DNA from: Linnemannia schmuckeri
Taxonomy: Eukaryota > Mortierellomycota > Mortierellomycetes > Mortierellales > Mortierellaceae
NCBI GenBank assembly: GCA_029449235.1
Contig: JANATG010000005.1
Coordinates: 1,054,001-1,118,000, forward strand
DNA: 64,000 bases
Direction of reading: 5' to 3'
Positions 24,435 through 36,100 of this stretch are shown one piece after another; the stretch's first letter is position 1; the number at the start of each line of letters is the position of its first letter. The notes under the pieces are model-generated. The model worked only from the letters and a program-made list of their open reading frames with translations, searched no databases and had not been told where the DNA came from. A program made the position numbers and the translations under genes.

Positions 24435-24603
24435 GTCTACGTAAAGTGAGCTGAAAGGGAGACTATTCAGTTCCTCATACATTTCCTCATTCTTTCCCTT
24501 TCGTTTTTTTTTGCCGCATTTTTCTCAAGATACGTTAGGCTCGACTCCACCCCCCAGGAGAAAGGCATGAGGCAAGTCTCATGCTCACTTCTCGGGGGAA
24601 GTG

Positions 24604-25321
24604 AAGAAATAATCTAGGCACGCTGGCTACATAACTGCTTATTTTTCATTTTTGTCTTCATACTTTGATGGTCGTGTAAGAGCACGAACGACTGGCCGTT
24701 TTTTTTTTTTTTTTTTTTTTTTTTTGCTTCCGGGTGCTCTGTCATACAATGGTGTCGTGGATCGAAGTCGGATGTCAGGGGCGGATAATATCAGGGCTTG
24801 GTTCGAAGAGCAGAATGGCGTGGAAAGGTTGCGGATGGGAGTTGAAAGGGAATGGTAGTGAGAGGTGTATTTCGAGAAGACTCTGTAACGAACCATATCT
24901 ACTGTCATTCATACTAAATGAGAATAGTAGCGTCGGTGCTAGCCACCGACGCCACTATTCTTCCTTTGACGCGCGAGTCTGCGTTGTCTGCAACAAATGG
25001 CTTCTTTTTTCTTTTCTTTTTGTTTCTTTTTTGTACTTGGAGCTCATACTTTCCTGTTGCGAGTACACTGGCCGCACATTGAGTTCTTTTTTTTTCTCTT
25101 TTCTTTTCGCTTCTTTTTCGTTCCTTGACTAACTTTTTTTTTTTTTTTCATCCGAGTATATTGCCACATAATAAGTTTATTTTCCTCCTTTTTTGTTCTT
25201 GGTGTGTATGTCCGGTTACAAGCACCAAATTGAATTTTGTAAATGTGAGCCAAGAGGGAAATAGCATTAAAGTGCACTGGCCACGATTCTTGAGAGTTGG
25301 AACATCTCTGTAGGCTTGACT
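24604..25321. other. Unique spacer between the inverted-repeat arms
   Basis: About 720 bp with no gene. It contains a T run near 24701-24725, a near-perfect hairpin at 24922-24960, and pyrimidine-rich DNA from 25000 to 25200. The short open frames are translations of T-rich DNA. Because the spacer is not itself palindromic, the whole structure is an interrupted palindrome. Confidence 0.6.
24922..24960. repeat. 39-bp hairpin in the spacer
   Basis: Two 17-bp stems (the left one ends GCGTCGGTG, the right one starts CACCGACGC) with one mismatch and a 5-nt loop, CTAGC. It lies near the centre of the large inverted repeat. Confidence 0.8.
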
Positions 25322-25390
25322 CCACTTCCCCCGAGAAGTGAGCATGAGACTTGCCTCATGCCTTTCTCCTGGGGGGTGGAGTCGAGCCTA
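25311..25390. repeat. 80-bp imperfect palindrome at the inner arm edge
   Basis: The outer 15 bases at each end pair with one mismatch (TAGGCTTGACTCCAC against TAGGCTCGACTCCAC). The inner part pairs imperfectly around CATGAG and CTCATG. The left arm (24536-24603) carries the same sequence minus its last 12 or so bases. Confidence 0.75.
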
Positions 25391-25971
25391 ACGTATCTTG
25401 AGAAAAATGCGGCAAAAAAAAACGAAAGGGAAAGAATGAGGAAATGTATGAGGAACTGAATAGTCTCCCTTTCAGCTCACTTTACGTAGACAGGAATCGA
25501 ATCCTCCTTCGCGTAGCGAAGGTCCTCACGAAGTGAAGGTCTATTGGACCAATTAGTCAAGTGAACAACAGAGGCGGTTGTAAACCCCCAAAAAAGAGCC
25601 TCGCTCTTCTTTCGTCTTTCAGTGCACCGAGCTACTTACAACAAAAAAAAAAAGCATCGAGTTTTTACAATGCTGTCGTACCCTGTTCAAATCTCATAAT
25701 GTTGTCGTAGCCTGCTCAAACCAGGATGATCAAAGAGGAAGTTGCATGCTCTGGTGCTGTGAAAACACTTGACCCTCTTACGCATATTACTCACCGGTGC
25801 CTTTAGATCTTTCAGGAGTTTTTTAGGGTTTTTTAATAACTCAGAATCCGTTTCCGAATCACTAAAAAAAAAGAAGAGGCGCTCCTGGGGCTTCGCACCG
25901 GGTACACCTCTAGTCTCTGGTTACAAACACTGGTATTATCAAGTAGGGCGCGCAAAAAAGCAAAAGATAAG

Positions 25972-26043
25972 CTCCTTGGCGGGGAATTGAACCCCGGTCT
26001 TCCGCGTGACAGGCGGAGATACTCACCACTATACTACCAAGGA
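25972..26043 (-). tRNA. tRNA-Asp(GUC): tRNA-Asp (GTC), right-arm copy
   Basis: Identical in sequence to the left-arm copy, with the same 72-nt cloverleaf, anticodon GTC, intact acceptor and T stems, and the same T-run terminator downstream on the minus strand. Both copies look functional. Confidence 0.95.
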
Positions 26044-26135
26044 ATAAGCTTCTTGTCGCACCTTTGTTTAGGTTCAATATATACTCATTTTTTAATTTGA
26101 GTATAATGAATAGGCGAAAAAAATGTCAAAATTGG

Positions 26136-26136
<1 letters not shown>

Positions 26137-26180
<44 letters not shown>
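26137..26180. repeat. Poly(T) tract, 44 nt
   Basis: The mirror of the poly(A) tract at 23748-23789. Confidence 0.9.
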
Positions 26181-26181
<1 letters not shown>

Positions 26182-26197
26182 GGCACCAGCCTGGATT

Positions 26198-26623
26198 GGG
26201 CGGGCGAGCCCACCAAGTTGGTAAAGCTTCCCCCTCTCAGCGCGAGGGTCGTGGGTTCAGGCCTACGAAGATACGCTCAATTAGGATTTGACGGTATTGC
26301 GCTAGTCTCCCCTGTCCAGGAGGCCTGAGATGAAATAGTTCTCAGACGCACACAAGTGCATGGACAGAGTGAGTATGCCCACTATATGGCTTTGTTACTC
26401 TGGTGATGAGCCAGTCGGAATGCCGTGTGGAGCCTGCCAACAACGGCGGACCGCTTAGACCAACCTTTCAAGTGCTCAAGTACATTCTGTCGGGTAACCG
26501 GCTTCCTGCACAAGCATACTAAAAATGCCTCTGTGCAAAATAAGTACGCGCACCTAGTTAAGACTTAGATTAAAAAAATATCGTGTACTGCGCAGATAGG
26601 CCATGTCAGAGGCAATTCTAGAA

Positions 26624-26672
<49 letters not shown>
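26198..26672 (+). mobile_element. SINE-like element, right-arm copy
   Basis: About 428 bp of body plus a 47-nt poly(A) tail (26626-26672). It is flanked by the 15-bp target duplication GCACCAGCCTGGATT at 26183-26197 and 26673-26687. The head (26198-26270) folds in part like a tRNA: CCCTC-TCAGCGC-GAGGG could be an anticodon arm and CGTGG-CTACG a T stem, though the T loop is 8 nt. It is the same insertion as in the left arm, so it was present before the arm was duplicated. Confidence 0.78.
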
Positions 26673-26673
<1 letters not shown>

Positions 26674-27204
26674 CACCAGCCTGGATTTCCTTCATTGATG
26701 GAGAGGATGGGAAGAATCCCCTTCATTCGTAACTAATTTTATTTTCTTCAATTGAAGCTGTGAGGAGCAGCGGCAATTGCTGTGCAGAGCCAGGTTGTGG
26801 ATCGGGCTGCGACTGATGGATGACTCTTGGAAGAGTTTGGTATGTAGCTCCCTTCACTATCAAATCCATCCCGTGGGCTTTCCATTGGAGAAATAAAATT
26901 GCATACGACAAAAAAAAAAAAAAACATGCGATTGACAATATATTTTTTTTTGCGGTGTTGTGTAATGATGAAAATGTCTCTCTCCAGCATGGATGCCAAG
27001 TCGTACGTATACAAAACTGTCCGCTAGACACTGTAACTCTGGCTGCTTACACAAACACATACACGATGCCTGAAGATTTGAATCATTACGCGACAAACGG
27101 TTTGTCCTCTCTTTAAGTCAATCACGCAAAGGATCTTTTTTGATGGATGCGGATTTATTTAGACGTCTAGGTCAAAGGGACGATAAATACAAAGAAAAAA
27201 AGGC

Positions 27205-30200
27205 CTAATGGACAAGGCTTTGGGCATAGACTCGAGCATCGTTCACAAAGTCATACAGCCCATCCCGATATTCGTTAGCATCTCCAATGCGCGCTAGATC
27301 CATCCACAAAGTCTCCTTCATCGCATCCGAGAACTGCACCTCGGTCAAGGAGCGAGGAGATCTGCTGCTGTTGGTGGCCAGTCCTCCAGGTGAGTGACCC
27401 CCAGGAGTGCCTCTCCCATTGCCATTGACGAAGGATATCGGTGTTGATAAGGACGAGGCTACAGTGACTTGTGAGGGTTCCATAGCAGCGACAAACCTCT
27501 TGAGATCACCATGCCAGACTTCCAAGAACTTTTCAGTGCTGCCATTACCACCGCCTTCTCGCTCACTATGGACCATCTTGTGAACAAGTCCCGCCAGGTC
27601 CTCCAGCAAAAGATCCTGTTCACGGTTCAGCGCCAGGCCAAACAAAATCTTCAGAAACTCGTTTCGATACGTTGACTGGAACTCGGGACGATCGAATAAT
27701 CGACAAAGGTTGTGGTCTTGCAGCGATACAAGAATCTCAATCGAGTGCCGGACCAAATCAGGTTCCGACCGGCAGAGTCCACGCGCCAGGTATTCCATAC
27801 AGCTCTGTAATGCCTGATTCTGAAGGTTATTGTCCTCAATCGAAGCCACAACAAGACCATTCTGACCCTGCGTCTTGAAAAAGTACCGAGAGTGCTGCGA
27901 CAATAATGTTTTGATGGTCGAGAGAAAAGCTGTCATCAGATCAATCACCCCATTCTCTTGACCACTGTCTTGACTCCGTTGCTCGAGCTGTGCTTGCGCA
28001 CCCAAGGCATCGACTCCCACAGATCCTTGTCTTTGAATGCCAAACAATCTTGGTCCAAGCTGAGTGAACAAAAACTGCATAAATTCGGCCAGGAAACGCG
28101 AGATCTCCTTGCCAGGAAGCCCCATCACAGTATCCAAAATCGAAAGCGACATCCGGATCCGCTCAATAATCTGGCGTTGTTGCTGGGCGATCGATCCTTG
28201 GTGCAGGTGTTGGGATGTTCCGTTTGTCGAGACTGGGAAAGCGGCATCCAATAGAGCGGGACTTGTCAAACGGTCCATTAATACTCGTGTAATCTCCATG
28301 CAGTGACTTATCCCCAGCTGACGATAAAGGCACTTGATCGTCGCCTTGAAGTATCGCAGGATATCCATCGAGAGCACTAGTTGAGATAGCAGTTAATCAG
28401 ACAATTGGACCATAAAAATTATTTTTCTTTTTGGTGCATATAATGTACTACGTTGGTTGCTTACCATGATCCTCAAAGTACACCTCAAAGAAATCTTGAA
28501 CAAGAGGAAGTGCTGGCTTCAGTCCCTCAAAGACAATTGTCCTGGATAACACCGAAGCTTCATTGACAGAGTTGATCAGTGCCCGCAGAATCGTCAATGA
28601 TCTGTGCACTCGAAGTTTAGCTAAGGGAGTGTAAATGACGGATGAGGCGGAATGCTATGATTAGACCGCCTCGCTTGCTACAAGGTACATCAACTTATAA
28701 TAAAAAATATTTCGAGACATTGTTGGTTCGAATACCTTCACCTGTTGTGAGACCACTACTTTGACCGGATCTCGATTCCTGGAGGGCGGTCTGTAAGGGA
28801 TAGATGATTTGGGCAACCAGGCTGTCAAAGATCTATAAATGCAAAGGTGTTTGAATGTTAGCGACAAAACTATCAAAGGAAGACAGTTAATTCGTTGAGC
28901 AAGAGCATGTATTAGTATGTACCTGCTGTTCCTGGCCTGACTTCTGCTCCTGCATGACACCGTTACTAAGTGCCACGAATGCCACGCAAAAGAGTTCGTC
29001 GTTAGGTGTCATCCCTTGTCGTTCTTCCTCCACATCGGTATCGGATCCTTTTGAGGCGGGAAAGTCGGCGCCCATGAAGCTGTTGGTCGATAGGGCATTC
29101 TGGCTGAGACAGGATGCCATCTCTAACGTGGAATTCAGCTGCCAGAACAACGGCACACCAGGTGTCATAGCGCCGACAGGAACCTTGACCTGTCTCGTGA
29201 GCGTCGATAGTGTGTTGACAGATTTCAAAAGTAGCCGTCGGTCCATGACTGAGAATGACATAGATCCAGGTCCAAGGAATGTACTGTTGGGCACCGGGGA
29301 TGATTGATTCGGGTTGGTTGAAGGTAATGTGGGGAATAGAGACTGAAAAAGTTGTTCCGAGATTTGCGCTAGCTCCTGGTATATTTCCTTTGCAATGAGT
29401 ACTCTGGGCGGTGACCCGCCTTCCGCCGTGGGTCTGACTTCTGCCTTCCAGAGAAGATCCAACCAAGGTATCAGCGGTAACAGGGAGTCGAACAACGCCA
29501 GCGTTCTGGATAAGGTTGGATAGTAAAGACATCGTGAGTAAAAAAGTCCAAGAGCCTCATATCCTCTAGTAACATTTGCGCGACATAGAGAAAGATCATC
29601 CTTACATCGAGCCTGTGAGTTCCACTTCGTCTTTTCCTGGACGTTTTGCTCCTCCAATCGCGACAATATAATGCTCGATCGATAGTTTGGTCATCCTTGT
29701 CAGATGGATCATCAAATTGGATGTGTATTCTCGCCGTGGCTCAAAATTCTGCAAAAAGTTGTACGCCACCCTTGACAAGATTCCCAGTGTCACAGGTAGC
29801 TAGGTAATAAAGAATAATTGATGTTAGCGGCACGGATCAAACAGTTTTGTAAAAAAAATGTCGGTTTCAGCATGAAAACGTACCGTTCTGCATTCGTCTA
29901 TTTCCCTGTCTGCATACAATCCTAGTTGCGACTTGAGCAGAGGATCCTATAAACAAATAGTAGAAATTAACGTCAGCATTGTGGCAGATGCATAAAAAAA
30001 AAGAGCCTTAAAAACCAAGAGTTGTAACTTACCAGCATTTCGATGACTTCCTCGGTAAAGACTTCGCCGACAAGGCCAACAAAGCTCTCAACAAGTTCTG
30101 TCAAATCTTCCAAATCCTCCTCGTCTTCGACTTCGAATGTAGAAAACGCGTCTTCGGATCGCGTCGCTCCTTTCATTTTGTAAAATTTTTCTACCAATGC

Positions 30201-32484
30201 GGACATAAAATACAGTGTCGGTCCTTGCATCCGACGTAAAGGGTGTTGAGCGGGTATAGGTCGAGGAATGTCCGATGCTGCGTGGATAATGGCGTCCAAG
30301 AGTGATTTCCAGACATCCATGCACGACTTTAAATAATCAACAGAGACCTATTCACAACAAAGTGAGAAAGAGAAACTTCATTAACATCACTGAGCAAAAG
30401 CCATCATAGTTAATTGAGCCAAGTATGATACATGCTAATCACCTTCTCCAAGGTGAATCGTGCAAATGACAGAAGGAAATCTGACACTGAGAGTCCCAGA
30501 ACAGTTTCGGCTCGTTCCAAGTGCGACAGTGTGCAAAACAGGGACACAAAGTGCATAAACATTTGCAGGTAGCTATTGTCATAGAAGGAAATGAGTGCAC
30601 ATTGTTAATCAGGGCAAAATAATCACCCTTTAATCTCATGCGTACACCACCTGAAGTATCAGAGGAACCGCGGCTTTTGTTTGCATACCTCTCATCAATA
30701 TCGTCGATTCCATCCTTAACCTCGTTAAAGTATCGAATAAGGTCGGCAATGGTCCTCACGGCCATCGTAAGCGCTTCCTGGTTGACTGCTAGGAATCCTG
30801 GTCTTGCCACCAATCCGTTCAAACAACTCAGCGCCAGGATGCCTAGATCGACCGTCTTGTTCTGATGTAAGGTTGAAAACTTGAGAACCATCGTGATGGA
30901 TGCTGAGAACGACAGTTGACGAGGATCCAGCCCAGGACATGACAGTAGCGTTGTAAGACTCTTGAGCGCCAACAGACATGTCTTGCGTGTGTGAGAGTCC
31001 ATCTTGCTCCCGCTAACAAAGGTGGTTTCCATAGAACCTCGCCTGCTCTCCATTCTTGCCGCGGCGTTGATCGAGCTTCTCCTCATGGCCATCTGCCCCA
31101 GTTCACTGATAGAGCCCATCCTTTGCCGTGCATGATTCAAGAACAGACCGGACCCAACAGGTGATTGCACCGAGTTCCATTGGTTGCTGGGGTCATGGCT
31201 GTAGGGATGCGAAGTCGAGTTGTTAGTGGGGTCGCCCAAGAACTGGTTCAGTGACTTGCGCAGCATGGTGGTTGGCGATTTTCCGTAGGAGTACGATGCA
31301 CCTTGATCGGTAGGGCCACCATGCGGGGATGACGACATGAAGCCATTGCTCATGGATCCCGGGACAGCCCTTGATCCTGAAAGCGAGTTTTGGAAAGAGC
31401 CATTCATTTGCACGAGTGGCGAGGGTAAGTGTGAGGCAGCGGCAGCGCTAGGTCGTCTCCCAAAACTAGAAGTGCCCCAAATGGAATGTTCCACAGGGGA
31501 GGGTGCGGGTGCTTCTGTCGAAAGAGGTGCAACCAATGTCTTGTTGTAGCATGCGTCGAGATGTTGGACAATAAGGGTCAAGAGATCCGGCACTTGCTCC
31601 TTGAAGTGTTCCCAGAGATATCGTCTGTGTTGGGAGAGTGTCAGATGGGCCCGATGAGATGAACGTGCAGGACAGGTACCCTCGAATTCCAGAACGACAG
31701 CTTCGAGCAGTGTCCATCCGAGGAGGGCATGGTTGTTGTTCTTGCTTTGGATGAGTCTGTGAATCTCTGAGAACAAGTCCTGAAACCGATCCGGCCAGTC
31801 CAGAATAGCAACATCGGTGACGAGCTGGACAACCTTATTAAGGACAAAGGGCGAGAAGCTGTGTGTAGGTACTGCTGCTCCTGTTCCTGAAGTTGGTATG
31901 TCTCCTCCTCCTGGTTCTCCATGTGCTCCTGAAGCTAGTTTCATTCCAATGCTTCCTCCTAGGCCAGACGAGAGACCGGAGCCAGACCTTGGTTCAAAGT
32001 GCTGTTGCAGGAATTGGAGCAGGAAGGATCGATTGGCATGCTGGAGAGCGGGCTCCAGGGCGGTCCACTCTTCCTGGATCCTCTTTTGAAACTGGGATGC
32101 AGCAAACCAGGCGAGGTAGTCCGACCGGGCATTTGTGAGCATGTATCGACAATCATCCAAGGATAGCCGTTGAGAGTCCAGCTGGGCCTCTAACGAAGGA
32201 GAGAGAGCAAAATAAAATACCCACGTTATTTTGCGGGTGAGAGAGTTGAGTTGTAAGAATAGAGCGTAATAAAATAGGTTTCATGGTCAGCCTGGAGATC
32301 GAAAGGAGTAAGAAAGAGAGCAAAAAAGTAACATGCACGGGTGCGACATCAGAGGATGGGCCAAGTCCGCGTATGGCCATGAGGAGTGTGTGTGTTGTGT
32401 TTGTGGCCTACCGATAGTCTTTTTTCGGTCGGGCTGAGTAGTTGGCGCGAAGAACTCGGCCAGGATGTGGTCGAGGGCATCCAT
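27205..32484 (-). CDS. XPO6: Exportin-6-like karyopherin
   Basis: Ten exons on the minus strand: 32412-32484, 30689-32189, 30443-30572, 30033-30347, 29884-29946, 29606-29799, 28923-29505, 28742-28832, 28465-28620, 27205-28376; 1425 residues. Exportin-6 is an importin-beta family export receptor; in animals it takes actin-profilin out of the nucleus with Ran-GTP. The N-terminus (DHILAEFFAPTTQPDRKKTI, then MLTNARSDYL) matches the EFF..C..N.RK and S.R.DY pattern of exportin-6. Later matches are DWPDRFQDLF, DDIDESYLQMF (formed across a splice), HSRYFFKTQG, and the C-terminal MKETLWMDLARIG. It is longer than the animal protein (about 1125) because of a Ser/Pro-rich insert in exon 2. It is convergent with the inverted-repeat region. 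Assignment rests on recalled family motifs. Confidence 0.8.
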
Positions 32485-33100
32485 GGTTGTTTGTTGTTTG
32501 TCAGGTGTGAATGTGGAGTATGAAATGTGAACTATGTGAAAGAAAAAGAGGGTGATTATTTGTTGATGGAGGACGCGAGGCGGAGACTTGAGCAAGGGAA
32601 GAGAGAAAAAAAGAAAGAGGAAAAAGGGCGAAGAAATAACAAAAAACACAATGAATAAGAAGAAAAGAAAGAAAAAAAATGGCAAAAGGAACTTTTTTTT
32701 GAATGGTTGTGCGACGGAGACAACAAACAACCCCACCTGACCCACGGAGTGAAGGGATAAATAGGATGGGATGGATAGGTTGGGCGGTGGGTGGGCTTTG
32801 TCCAGTATGATGCGGTGGCGTATCTCGGGACAACAGGCAGGCAAAGTAATAGACAGACAGCCTCAAGTCAAGTCAAAGTGTATGTGTGAGTATTGGAGTT
32901 TGTGTTGACAGTAAAGACGGATGAGGTGGTAAAAGAGGAAAAAGAAAAAGAAAGAGAAGAGTGAAGAGAGAGAGAGAGAGAAAAGGATATCGAAACAGGA
33001 AGAAGGATGCCTATGTATCTCATGTTTGTACAGCAATTTTTTATTTTATTTCGTTCAAAATATGTTTTTTATTCCCAAATAGACATTGCTCCTCGCCTCA
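32485..33100. other. Exportin promoter and leader
   Basis: Purine-rich on the + strand, so pyrimidine-rich upstream of the minus-strand exportin gene; GA-rich runs at 32560-32690 and 32930-33000. It also holds the 3' end of the aminopeptidase gene. No gene was seen. Confidence 0.45.
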
Positions 33101-36100
33101 TTAGGCAAGGTAACCCTTGGACGAGAGCCACTCGCGCACATCCTCAGCATCGCGGGCAACCCACTTGGCGTTCGACCGAATCACCTCAAGACTCTGCGCA
33201 ATAGGACGCGAAATATCTTCCACCTTCTTGCCCTCAAAGAACTTTTCGCAATCCTTCGCCATCTCCTCACTCGTGAAACGGCCCACTCCTGCCTTCACAA
33301 TGTTGCCCAACAACGCCATCGAGCCTACATATCTCTTTGTCAACATGTCCCAGTTCTCCTTGATAAAGTCCCACAGCGCATGACGGCTCGTAGGATTACG
33401 TGACAAGCTATTACAAGAAAAGTAAGCATGTTATTAGCGATATATAGATGACATTTCAACATTTTTAACCATTCAGATCTTTCTTTCAGTCCTTACCCAG
33501 CCAGGACATAGGTGATATCTTGGGGCCTGACTTCCTCAGAGACGGCAAGCTTGAGCAGCTGTTGGACAAGGGCAGGGTGACGGACAGTTGTCAAAGCTCC
33601 AATGGCCCCCAGCTTCTGATCCGTAGCAGTGGCCTCGCGCCAGCACTTCAACACCTTCTCAAAATCAGCCTCCTCTCCGTGTAAGACCACAATCTCAAAG
33701 GCCGCGCTCTGCATGTTCTGGTTAAGAGCCTTGGCGTCTCCGCCAACATACAATGCAAATCGCTTCTGAGCCTCCTTCACCACAGCCTCGTCTCCAGCAC
33801 ATCCAGCATTGGTGATCACAAGCTTGCGAAGAAGAGTTGAGCGGTAATCATCCGATGTCTGAGTCTCCCATCCCAACCTGGCAGCTGCCTTGGAGAACAG
33901 CTTGCGCTGGAACTTCTGAAGCGCCTGCTGGAAATCCTCAGGCTGTTGGTAAAAGACCGACGACAGGACATTGACGCGCTCGGCAATGGCCACCCAGACG
34001 ACATACTGATCCTCATCCTCGAGCGACTCCAAGAGTTCCAGAAGAGAACTCGTCTTGATGTGACCACTCTTGCTCAAAGCACCCAAATCAGCCAAAAGTC
34101 CAACGCGATCATCCGAAGTGAAGAGAGGGTCCTTGGTCTTGATGGAGTGGCTGATACGGGTCAAGGCAGCAGCAGGGTAAGCAGTGCGGAAGAATCCGTT
34201 GTACTTGGAGTTGACCTTGTAGTGTCCACCCTTCTCCAGTTTGAAAGTGACCGATTCGTCCGTCAACATGGCTGACTTGCTCTTGCTGTCAGTTGGGGCG
34301 GGCTCGATACCCAGGGGAATAGTCCAGCGAGAAGTGTTCTCATCTGCTGAAAGATCTCCCGACGACAGGTATCTGGACTGCTTGAAAGTCAATGTGCTGG
34401 CATCAGCATCTTCCTCCACGTCAACGACAGGGTACTAATGAAAGGCAGTTGAGGGAAAAAAGCCAGCCTGACAATTAAGCTCATAGAAATCAAGATGAAA
34501 GACGTTCGACAGTGGTGCCGCTAGCACTATTACAAAGATCCCCAACTTACGCCGACTTGCTTGATCCAAGCATTCATGAATTGACCAACATTGACACCCG
34601 AAGCTTCGCTCAAGGCAGCCCAAAGATCCTCGGTGCTGGTGTTCTTGTAGGCGTGCTTCTTGATGTAGATGCGAATACCCTCCAGGAATATATCCAGACC
34701 AAGATACGAGCTCAACATACGGATGCACGAGGCTCCCTTGTAGTAGCTGATGGCGTCAAAGATCTGGTGGATCTCATGAGGGTGTTTGCAGGGGACCTCA
34801 ATAGGGTGACTGCTTCTAAGTCCGTCCAAAGCCAAACCCATCTGGAATCCATCAGCAATAAAGTACGACCAGTTGTCCCATTCGGGGAAGAACTTTGACA
34901 CTGCCAAGTTGCCGATCCAGGTGGCGAATCCTTCGTTCAGCCAGAGGTAGTCCCACCAATCCATTGTAACCAAGTTTCCAAACCACTGGTGAGCAATCTC
35001 GTGGCAAATGGTGTACTATGTGTGGCATGTTGTCAGCAAAGACAACGGATAAGTTAGGTGTCGTTGTTTTTTGTATCCTCAGAAAATGGCTCATTTTCTC
35101 AAGGATGTTTCCAACTTACGGCAATGTGGCGCTTGTAGCTGAGATCACTGGTCTTTTCGTTGAACAGGAGGCGGATGGCGCGATAGGTGACAAGACCCCA
35201 ATTCTCCATGGCGCCTGATTCAAAGTCAGGGATAGTGATAAGATCCATCTTGGGCAGAGGATAGGCGACACCAAACAGTTGGGTAAAATACTCCAGAGCA
35301 AGAGGGGTCACTGACAGGGCAAACTCGGCCTCCTCAGTCTTTCCTGGCAGAACATAAACACGACAGGTAATGGGCGTGGGCAAGTTCTTGGTCACAGTCT
35401 CGATGTACTCAAACTTGCCAACAATAAACGCCACCAGCTATCATGCCAAAGAAAATATGTCAAGTATCAGTAGATATTTGCTTAAAAAAAAGGAGGAGGG
35501 GGGGGGGGGGTCAGTGCATCATCAGTGGTCTATCTGGAACCAAAGGACTTACGTAGGTACTCATCACAGGCGTAGTGGCAAACTTGACTTCCTTGAGAGG
35601 TCTCAGTGAGCCGTCAACAATATCGCCCTTTTGGGTTGAAGGAACATCACCTTTCTGAGTCGAGGGCACATCACCCTTTTGGGCAGAAGGAACGTCGCCT
35701 TTCTGTGTTGAGGGAACGTCGTCCTTTTGAGTCGAGGGCACATCACCCTTCTGAGTCGAGGGCACATCATCCTTCTGAGTCGAGGGCACATCACCCTTTT
35801 GGGCTGAGGGAACGTCGCCCTTCTGTGTTGAGGGAACGTCTTCCTTTTGTGCGAAAGGTACATCTCCTTTCTGTGCTGAGGGGACATTACCCTTTTGAGC
35901 TGTGGGTACATCTCCCTTCTGGGTCGAATCGCCCTTGACCTTTCCACTGTGACCAACATCCTTCTCCGAGATGACGTTCATGTTGGACAGAGCAACAAGG
36001 TCTGTAGGCACACGTAGGGTCACATCAAACGTAGCCTTGATTGCAGGCTACCATACAGCAATAGAAGAAAAACGCAGAAACGAATCCATATTAATTCACG

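Larger units (their letters stand above)
23043..24603 (+). repeat. Left arm of a 1.55-1.6 kb inverted repeat
   Basis: The reverse complement of this segment recurs at 25322-26924. In all the stretches I compared, the arms match base for base apart from homopolymer lengths (for example 42 versus 44, and 13 versus 47). The outer edge is a T run (T11) and the inner edge is at GAAGTG. The arm holds a SINE, a poly(A) tract (23748-23789), a tRNA-Asp gene, a 29-bp diverged direct duplication (about 24205-24262) and an A/B-box-like segment (24367-24434). It lies between the convergent deacetylase and exportin genes. Confidence 0.93.
25322..26924 (-). repeat. Right arm of the inverted repeat
   Basis: Reverse complement of 23043-24603. 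It is longer by about 40 bp, nearly all of it in poly(A/T) runs. It carries the second tRNA-Asp gene and the second SINE copy and ends in an A run (26910-26924). No target duplication was seen outside the two arms. Confidence 0.93.

Noticed and set aside
26198..26270. Calling the SINE head a true tRNA-Ala (AGC)
   Set aside because: An anticodon-like arm exists, but the T loop is 8 nt, the B box is degenerate and extra bases separate the T arm from any acceptor stem.
23043..26924. Treating the inverted repeat as a cut-and-paste or foldback transposon
   Set aside because: No transposase frame, no matching target duplication outside the arms, and the arm edges are plain A/T runs.
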